This document shows, one piece after another, positions 55,264-64,000 of a stretch of 64,000 nucleotides of DNA. A program made the position numbers and the translations under genes. Each line of letters starts with the position of its first letter. The stretch's first letter is position 1. The stretch comes from Rhizophagus clarus. Its lineage: Eukaryota; Glomeromycota; Glomeromycetes; Glomerales; Glomeraceae. The notes under the pieces are model-generated. The model saw only the letters and a program-made list of their open reading frames with translations, ran no database searches and was not told where the DNA came from. The stretch lies in assembly GCA_015698045.1 (NCBI GenBank), contig BLAL01000066.1, forward strand, positions 372,001 to 436,000, given 5' to 3'.

Positions 55264-55517
55264 TAGGGTGTCCAGGATGGGTTGTCGCGATGACCCTAAA
55301 ATCGTGGGGTGAAAATCGTGAAATCGCGAAAAATCGTGAGTTGGCCGGAGTTAGGGTAACTTCAACCAAAACTAACTTTATCATAATTCTAATTATTGAA
55401 ATTGTGATCACATGTTATCTTAATTATCCAATCAAATTTTATCGCGATCACGATTTTGGCGTGAAAAAATGACCAAAATCGTGAAAAAATCGTGATCAAC
55501 CCATCCTGGACACCCTA
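55264..55517. mobile_element. 254-bp hAT-like MITE with perfect inverted repeats and 8-bp target duplication
   Basis: TAGGGTGTCCAGGATGGGTT at the left end is matched perfectly by the reverse complement of the right end. The flanking 8-bp direct repeats are GTTTCAGC at 55256-55263 and 55518-55525. Subterminal 'AAAATCGTG' and 'TCGCGAT' words recur. TAGGG ends plus 8 bp fit hAT, as for the 989-bp element. The perfect ends suggest a recent insertion. The open frame at 55290-55472 is chance. Confidence 0.9.
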
Positions 55518-55525
55518 GTTTCAGC

Positions 55526-58500
55526 AAATAATTACTTCCTTTAAAGTTGACCAATCAGATGTTATAGCTTATATATAAACTTTTTTTTATTAATAAAATA
55601 TAAACCCCGGTCCTCGGATCGATTTTAAATTTCAATGTTACGTGAACCGAAAAATCGAATTTGTGTGGCCAGATAGACGCGTCGTGATTATTACTAACCC
55701 TCATCTTTTTTACGTGAATCAACTCATATTAGCAATAAGTAATTCAAAAAAAAAACGGATTCCAACTGTTCAACAAGTGCAAAATACACTACAATCAGAC
55801 GTAACATGGCCGAAATTATTATGACAACGTCCGTCGCGTCGCGTCTCATCTGGACTTAATTTTGTAATTGATATGATTAGTCACATAATTCATTTTAATT
55901 AAGTAATCATTTTTTTTTTTTTTGTGCCGAAAAATATTACGTAATAAAACGGAATAATATAAAATGGAAAAAATATTATTTTTAAAATATTACTGCAGTA
56001 ATTTTTTTATTTTGTTTTATTATATTACGGAGGATGATTTTTTTTTTTCAACAAATTACAAAAAATGTTTAAAAAAAAGCAGCAAGAAAATATAAAATAT
56101 ACTACCAGCATTAAAAAAAAAAATTTGATTAAAGTATGTTGCCAGTAATTGCAAAAAATAAAAAAAATAAAGATTTTCCCACCGCTATAAAAATTAAAAA
56201 AAAAAATTAAATCATTTCCTCTAAAAAAAAATTTTTTTTTTTTTTTTTTTATATTATATAATCAATTTCGTTTTCTGTCAACTTAATAATTTTTTCTAGA
56301 ATTGATGTGAAAAAAAATTATTATAAAATAAAAAAAAAATCGCCTTCCCTATCAATATATACAAAAAAAAATGTGAATCGCGATTCAAAAATTATATATA
56401 TATATATATGTATAAAAATATTGATAAAAAAGGGATTTTTTTAAAAAAAAATATATATATATATCATCAAATTCTGAGAAAAAAATATAGTCATCGAAAA
56501 AATTTTTTTTTTTTTTTTGCGTCATTCTTGAAAATTTAAAAAAAAAAAGTTATAGAAGAATGACTTATTTTGGTTGAGAATTTGCAACTATATAAAGAAA
56601 AAAAAAAGTCAAAATTGTATTAAAAAAGCAAATTTCTCAGGTTTTCTTCTTTTTTTTTGTATTTTTCAATTTTTCTTTTTTTTTGTATTTTTTTTTTCAA
56701 TTTTTTTTTTTTTTTTTTTTGTAATATGAAAAAATCATGACGTCAAAATCCAATAAAAAAAGGCACGAAAGGCCCCCAAATAATAATAATTGAAGACGAA
56801 AATAAAAATTAAATAAAAAAAAAATATCGTCTCGGTTGTAATGGAGGAGCCAATCACGCTAAATAAAATAAAAAAAGTTGGAATGATGTCAAATATTATG
56901 TGAAAAAAAAAAAATAAAATAAAAAGTAATTGGTATCCGCGGAAAGTGGGCCCAAAAAATTCAACAGAATAGATACTATTCTAGAGAAGCTTCTGTTTCG
57001 AATTGAAAATGTTCATTTGTATTTGAAAGAGCGCCAAAATTGTCGCTTAATATCTTTGACTATCTTCTTTGCATTCTTGAATATTTTGAACATGTCAAAA
57101 ACTTTAAGAATTTTACTGTGCTGTAGTCGCTGTTGCAAATTATCTCACGTAACAATTTTTTTTTTTTGGTTTTTTTTTTTTACTTTGAAACGTTTCAATA
57201 ATTAATTTGTTACCAAAGCTCAAGTTAATATATCATTATTCATTAACACTAAAAATAACGATCGAAATTAGAAATTGTTCGTCAAATAAATCAAGAGGGA
57301 ACACTTAAACACTTACGCTCAAAAAATCTTTCGCCCGCTATTCTTACCAATAAAATTGATAAGAACGATCAACTTACATCAACTTGAGAATTGGCGTTAG
57401 GATTATTAAGAGTAGTAATTAATTAAAAAAAAAAAAAAAAATTTTTTTTGAAGATTATCGGATTTGTTTTGTTGTAGAGCTAATTTACGTCACAATTCTG
57501 TTGAAGAGAGCATCATAGATTAAAAAAATATCCATAAATGAGATCCAGGAACTTTCCAAAGTTTTTTTTGTCTAAAAATCCTCAAAATCTTCATTTGAAT
57601 CGATACGGAAATATTAATATACAATTTGATGTCATCATAAAGAGTCCACCAACGTATCGATAGATATTAAATTATATTAGTTTATATAAGTATACTATAT
57701 CTATCTATGAGAAAAAAGTCATTAGTATAAGTAGGTTTATTTCTAATCATTATTATTTTCACTTACAATAAAAATAAAAAGCCTTCAATGGGGGGGGTTG
57801 TACAAGTAGTATTAACGAAATTAGTGATTAAGAGAGTAAGCCAGCTAAATTTGAAGCGTTAGGGAGTCATGCCGAACTGAATTTCTTATGATGAGCGATG
57901 TCAATTTACAAAGACATTTATTTCGAGATCTAGGCCAGTGTTCTCGAAAAGTACATGATGTATTTATAAATTGGACGATAATGGAATAATGGCTTAAAAT
58001 TGAAGGTATCGAAATTAGAAAGATTATTTGGTGAATGAGAAAAAAAAATTTTTTTTTTTTCATAAAAAAAAATCTGGATTGAAACCTGTGTAGCTTGTGG
58101 CTTAGAGCAGAATTTGGTAAGTCTGGGATTCGGTAATGCGAGGATTAATGATGAATCGTGTGAAAAAAGAATGGATTATATTAAAAAGGGGGGGGGGGGA
58201 TGAAGACTTTTATAGGTAAGATTAAAAAAAGCTATTATGATAATAAAAAAATAGCGAAAGATGTTAGATGAGGCGCAGCAAAAAATTTTTTTTTTTAATC
58301 AACATTAATTACCTTGTGTCAATTTGACAAGAAAAAAAAAACTCAAAGCCATTATTTAATCATAAATGATTATTAAATGACAAAGTTTAGACTCCTAAAA
58401 GGAAATCTAAATGCGACGATAACTGTGCTAGATATTGCAGATTTTTCATGGGGCCCTTCTAAGAATGACTTGGGCCGATGAAATCTGTAACTCTTGTACA

Positions 58501-58579
58501 GCGCGGGCCCAATGTATTGTAACAATTTGAGATGATAAGATGTATCTCGTAAAGGATAGCTATAGAAAATCAAAGAAAT

Positions 58580-58619
<40 letters not shown>

Positions 58620-61600
58620 AAATTAAATAAATAAGAAATAAAAGAATTGTGTGTATTTTTTTTTTTTTTTTGAAATATTAAAAAATTACCGTGGTTTTAA
58701 GAAACCGCACAGAAGTTCGATTATTTATAGTATTTAACATCGTGTTTGGAAATTAAAGAATGGGCTTTGATGTTTTGAAGAGAAAAAGGAACTACAACGC
58801 GGAGAATTTATGTGAAATCGAGTAAATTGTGGCTTTTCGTGTGAAAAAGGATTATGAGATTCAAAAATCCAAGATTAACGGGATGTTTGTAACACAAGCT
58901 TCGCGTGTTTGGAACTCTTGGCTAACTTATTGTTGAGGTAATTGTTATTTTTTCTTGAATTAACATGAATGAAATTTCCCGTGACCATGTTTGTGAAATT
59001 TATGAACTTGATTATGTTCGTTTTGACAAAAACATCTTTCAGATCTTTCATGATTCGAATGGGTCCTAATAGAGTAAAAGTCCACACTTTTTGATAAAAA
59101 AAAAAAATAAATAAATAAATAATAAACAATAAAAAATTTAAATTATAACCAGATAAACAGAAGAAAGAAATTGAAAGAAATTATAAAAGTTACATTTTAT
59201 TTCTCCGGTTTAGGATCTTTGAATTTTTTAATACTGAATTGGCCATAACGTTGTCCACAAAACATTTTTTTTTTTTTTTTTTTTTTTTTACCGCTTGTTT
59301 TTCACAGGTTAATTATTTGACCAGGTCTTTACAAATCCAAAATCTAAAAGATATTTAAAGAAGAAAAAATAATAATAATAATAATTATATATAATAAATT
59401 TTCTCATCGGAATCGAGTGCAAAAGTTAAACACTCACCATTATAGGTTAGATTTAATTAGGTCGAGATAAAAATAATTATCGCATACTTTTTTTTGATAG
59501 AATTTCTTATGCGATATACTTGTAATGATGGACAATATGCTATCCGCAATTGGTTCGTTTGTAAAGGGGTCAAAGGGCTTAAAATGTCAAGTACCGTATT
59601 TATATATTTTTTGAGGAATTGTGGCTTTAATCAGAACATATAAGAATTTTTATAATTGACACCTAAACTTTCTCAAGATTTATGATACTAAATACATATT
59701 TGATTAACTTTTTTTTGATAAACTGATAAGCCTCTAAGTTAAGCCTTATGTTTCACTGAGTAAAAGAGTAGGAAAAAAAAAATTTTTTTTTTTTTTTTTT
59801 GATAATTTGATAATTTGATAAACTTGATTATTTGATAATCTATTTACAATTATCTTTTCCGACAACTTAAGCCGCGTTTATTGTAAGACCCATTTTTGAA
59901 CAAATTAATCTGAACACAGAAGCCATGTTTGTTTAGTTTTATTTTATTATTGTTATTATTATTGTTTTTTTTCTTTTTATTAATAGAATATTCATTTTAT
60001 CTTCTGTTACTCAAATTTCCAAAATCGTGGCATCAATTTTTCGTCGGGGAATTTTCGATTAATTGATTAATTAAAGATTAAAGTTTTTTACTTTTTTATT
60101 ATGATTTATTTCTTTCTTCCTTTTAATCCAATTCAATATATCAAGCCTCTTGAATTTCTTATTAATGAAAAGATTTTATAAAACTATTGATGAAGGCTTT
60201 AATTATATTAATCGCTAAGCCAAATAATAAAAATCTTTCTCCAAATTTTCTCGAAAAAAAAAAAAAAAATTACATACATAATGTAATTTAACTTCGCCGA
60301 GTATTATTTTTTGACGTTATCTATTATTTTAAAAACAAACAATTTATTTAAATTTTTTTTTTTTTTTTTTAAACTGAAGCCTCAAGATCATAAAATTGTT
60401 AAACAACAATTTAACGATGAATTAGATGAATAAATTTACAATTAATTATTTAATTTAATAATAATAAAAAAATAAAATAAAATAAAATAAAATAAAAAAT
60501 AAAAATAAATAAAATAAATAATAGTTGGCAAAAAAAAAGAAAAAGAAAAAAAAAAAAAAAAATAAATAATTTTTTTCAAGAATCCAAAGTTGAAAATTTA
60601 GGAAATATTGAAATTAGGGAATAAACCGAATAAACTGCACGTGTCAATATACGATTATCATTATCTTAATCTGGAAAGTAACAATGTATAATGTTTTTTT
60701 TTTTTCATTATATCGAGGCTTATCATTATATCGAGGCTTTTAGTTGACAAATGGCTTATCATTTATTTATATTACAGTCTGTGCTTTTATACTTTTTGAG
60801 TTTACTCTTTGTTTAATTATATAATAAAAAAAATGTGGCTTATGATTAAATTTTAATATTAAATTTTTTTTTTTTTTTTTTCGAAACTTCAGTTATTTTT
60901 TTTTTTTTTTTTCAAAAAGAATTCCCGAAAATATACGTGTTGACCCTTGTTAAACCGTAAGAAACCGTAAAAAACCGTAACCTTAATTATGAAATTAAAA
61001 CGATTGGTTGGTTCCGGTTTATGTTTTTGAACTTAACCGAAGTATAAACGATGACTATTTTTTTTCAGGAATTTCCACGTATTTATTAAGTACCGAAAGT
61101 ATAACCCGATTATAAAAGAAGTTTAAAAAAGAAAAACATCATCAACAGATATTCACAATATGAACTGGTAATTTAACTTGATCACTTTAAATATCGACAA
61201 TTAAATTTTCATATTAATAAAATAATAATCTTAACTCTTTATAGTCATCACAAAGAAAAACTAAATAATAAATATCCGAATATGGGGATCGTAAAACGCG
61301 TGGCACTAGTTGGTTGATCATTTTACTGCGGGCTTAGAATTAACCGTTATTACCGGGAATTCACAAAAATTGTAATCTCCTTTAAGGAAATTTGTTTTAT
61401 CATTTGTAAAATGTTTCTTTTTTTATTAATTTTAGAACCAATTTTTACCAATTTTTATTAAATTTACTTGATTCATTAATGATTACCTTCCTTCCTTAAT
61501 TAATTTCATTCTATCATTGAAAATAATTTTATTAACTTCGTCATCATTATTTTTTTTAATTTAGAGTTGGTTACACAGTCACGAATTTTTTTATTGGCAT

Positions 61601-61708
61601 ATCTTTTATTTTGTTTTATCGATATTTTGTTGACAACATGGCTGAGAAAAAAATAAATAAAATTGATTATTTTAACAATTATTAATAATAAAACTTGAGA
61701 CCTTTAAA

Positions 61709-61739
<31 letters not shown>

Positions 61740-63077
61740 AAATTAAAATCAAATCAAATAAAATAAAATAAAAAATAAATAAATAAAAAAAAAAAAAAAA
61801 TCAAATAAACAAACAATAACTCGTTTATCCTTTTTTAGAAAAAAAAAATTTTTTTTTTTTACCAACAAAACATCGCGTGCTTACGATTCGTACTAAGTTT
61901 ATTTCGAATTACATATCCCGAGAAATATAACACGAGATAACAAGTTAATGGAAGTCGTGGCATTTAGCAGATAGTCTTTTTTTTTTTTTTTTTGAAAAGT
62001 CATGGGGCTCATTCTTAAAGAGAGGCTTTTCGGGCTTATCGAGACTTCATGAAATATTTGAGGCTCATCAATTCATTATCTTTGTGGAAAAAAAAACTGA
62101 ACTTTTCAAGAACCCGTGCGAGAAAAGATTTATTTTTCCTGCGATCTAGTTTTTTTTTTTTAAAGTAAAAAATTTATATTACTTCTTACGAATGAAATAT
62201 GAGTCGATTACGTATTCTAATATTCCAATTACAAATTACCACCGTTCCTTTAAATTTTCACATGTATCTACTGTGTGATTCTACTAATTACGAAGGTCTC
62301 GATCCATTTTTGGCTTGGTAACTTTTGCGAAGAATTGAACAAAACTTTGAAAAACCGATTCTTACTAAAAAAGATGATTCTTACTAAAAACGATAATTCC
62401 TGCTAAAAAAGATTTTTATTTGTTTAATTAATAGATTAATTCATTAACAAAGCCAAAGAAATCTTCTTTTTTTTTTAAAAAAAAACAAAAAATACCATAG
62501 AAATAAATGATCGATCCGATTCTCTGTTCTTCTTTATTACTGTATGATCAAAATAATTATTCTTTAAAAGAATCTTAAAAAAGTCATGATAAAATTTAAA
62601 GCCATAATATTATTTGAAAATTACGTGTTTTTTTTTAATTGTTATATATAATAATAATTTAACGGAACGGTTTCTTATCAAACTGGATACCTGATTATCT
62701 TAAAACAGATGTATGTTTATCAAACCGAATTTAAAGTTATCGGTTATTAAATCTGACAGGTAAAATTGGAATTTTTATGACGTTTTTACGTAATAATCCT
62801 GTTTGTAATCTCATTAACCAATCAGATCTACTTTTGATAAAAGAAAATCATGGTTTACATTATTAAGGTAGTAAAAGTGAAAAAAAAATACCCAAATTCC
62901 CCGGTATAAACAAATATATAACCTGTTTGAAATTAACCATAAATAAACGAAAAAAAAAAATACGGATAAAATAATTATACGAGCTTTAATTATTGAAAGG
63001 TAATTCGCGAAAAAAAATGATGCGCAGTAATGACTCAAAAGTCACGTTAATGGAAACGTCACGGAAACGTCATGCTA
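55526..63077. other. 7.5 kb A/T-rich region without a gene I can support
   Basis: It is dominated by poly-A and poly-T runs, AAT/ATA microsatellites (for example 60466-60520 and 61709-61770), a G9 run at 58191-58199 and a short 'GATAATTT' run near 59800. Frames of 60-90 codons occur (55642-55824, 56930-57205, 57845-58063, 58375-58573, 58875-59129) but lack splice context, domains or paired exons. The one at 55642-55824 (KIEFVWPDRRVVIITNPHLF) has the least biased composition and could be an exon of something unseen. A long non-coding or regulatory region, or introns of a gene beyond the window, cannot be excluded. Confidence 0.45.
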
Positions 63078-63225
63078 ACTATTTGGTTACGAACCACGAT
63101 GAGTGGTTGAGAACATTTGGTCACGAATCATTGGTTACGAACTATTGGTTACGAATTATTAATCATGTATTATTAATCACAAACTATTGGTCACGAACTA
63201 TTGGTCACGAACTATAGGTTACGTC
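63078..63225 (+). repeat. short minisatellite, 15-16-bp unit TTGGTTACGAACTAT
   Basis: About eight units of TTGGTTACGAACTA / TTGGTCACGAACTA with spacer variants run to 63219. They create the artefactual repeated peptide in the frame 62993-63217 (LVTNYWLRI). No function is apparent. Confidence 0.75.
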
Positions 63226-64000
63226 ACAAAATCATTTTATTTAAGAATAAATACAATAAAGCAAAAATATAATTTCAAGATTTTAAATATATAAAAACAA
63301 ATAAAATTTAAAAAATTATGTCATTTATATTATGAATTACTATGACATGTTCGCATTGTGATTCTATTGGCTGATTATCAAATGAGTTTGATTGGCTGAT
63401 TTCAAACTCAAAAAAAAAAATACGTGGTGCAAATCAGAAGTCGACTTTATAAACGTCTTTACGAGAAATATGTCACATAGCCACAAAGAATGAATTTAAA
63501 ATTCTTCAACTTGGATTATTTTTTTTTTTTCGAAAAAAAACGAACCAATTATTTTAAAACTTTTTTTAATTTTTCGCGATTTGCTAAATTTTAAAGTACC
63601 AATCAAAAGTTCATTTAATTTTTAAGAAAATGAATAAATTTCATTTTCTTTAATGGAACGGAAACCTTACACTTGAATATAATATTAAATAAAGAAGTTT
63701 TTTTTTTTTTACACGGAAAGATTTCTTCGTTATTATATTAGATTTGGTATATGATACGGGAAATATGATGGCTTTGCTTACCATTAACCTCTTCCTTTCA
63801 CTATTGATATTATGTAATAATAATCATTTAAAAATCACGTAAATTTTGATTCCTTTTTTTTAAAAAAAAAAATTATCAAAAACTAAATAAAATTCTAATT
63901 CAATATGATTTAAGGCTTATTTTACAAAAAAATCATGCTATCTTTTTTTTTATATGTATATAACGAGGCTTTTATGCAAAGGAGAAGGCTTAAAATCACC
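63226..64000. other. A/T-rich end of window
   Basis: I see no gene. 'TGATTCTATTGGCTGATT' and 'GAGTTTGATTGGCTGATT' at about 63359-63400 form a small direct repeat. Confidence 0.5.

Noticed and set aside
56930..59129. Several 60-90-codon frames on both strands
   Set aside because: No splice partners, motifs or bias; surrounded by homopolymer runs.

Overview
This window looks like nuclear DNA of an arbuscular mycorrhizal fungus, most likely Rhizophagus irregularis or a close relative. That call is inference. It rests on very high A+T with long A/T runs, short GT-AG introns of about 60-95 nt, tandem AIG1-type GTPase genes, a Crinkler-type NTPase-nuclease gene, RING/SAM-like families I associate with Rhizophagus, and a Plavaka-type (KDZ) transposase. 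There are no bacterial or viral gene blocks, no rRNA or tRNA gene that I could see, and no CRISPR.

Region 1 (1-16.6 kb) is the most gene-like part. It holds a 49-aa membrane micro-protein gene (about 1.5-1.74 kb), a four-exon SAM-dependent methyltransferase (2.18-3.44 kb, 338 aa), an intact AIG1-type GTPase (6.5-7.6 kb), a truncated second copy (9.2-10.2 kb), and a remnant third copy split by an inverted-repeat element (10.85-11.4 kb). These are followed by a two-exon secreted Gly/Tyr/Ser-rich protein that only appears after splicing (11.6-12.1 kb) and a two-exon 146-aa unknown protein (13.7-14.2 kb).

Region 2 (16.7-28.7 kb) is a graveyard of coding remnants. It is bracketed by two oppositely oriented copies of the same A/T-rich satellite (17.2-17.6 and 27.7-28.7 kb). 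It contains a Crinkler NTPase-REase gene with one in-frame stop between its domains, a RING/zinc-finger pseudogene, a SAM-domain remnant, a coiled-coil leader and several unrecognised fragments. Recognisable frames carry TAA, TAG and TGA codons.

Region 3 (28.7-33.4 kb) is satellite-rich: an 11-bp satellite, a degenerate CCCTAA (telomere-like) block, a SINE-like element with a 16-bp target duplication, and an inverted array of a minisatellite that carries splice signals.

Region 4 (33.4-46.6 kb) appears to be one large decayed Plavaka-type transposon. The transposase is on the minus strand in six exons, including a phase-0 intron of 6,574 bp. Inside that intron sit a 20-copy array of about 120 bp in which every unit has an exon-like core with a splice donor and acceptor, a polypurine tract, and a chain of mini-exons. 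A divergent partner gene (44.0-46.2 kb) is interrupted in its last exon by a 989-bp hAT-like element with an 8-bp target duplication.

Region 5 (46.6-64 kb) holds more satellites, including an inverted copy of a segment from 29.2-29.9 kb, a decayed Myb/SANT-like gene (49.4-50.0 kb), and at least four short inverted-repeat elements. From about 55.5 to 64 kb it is A/T-rich sequence with no gene I can support.
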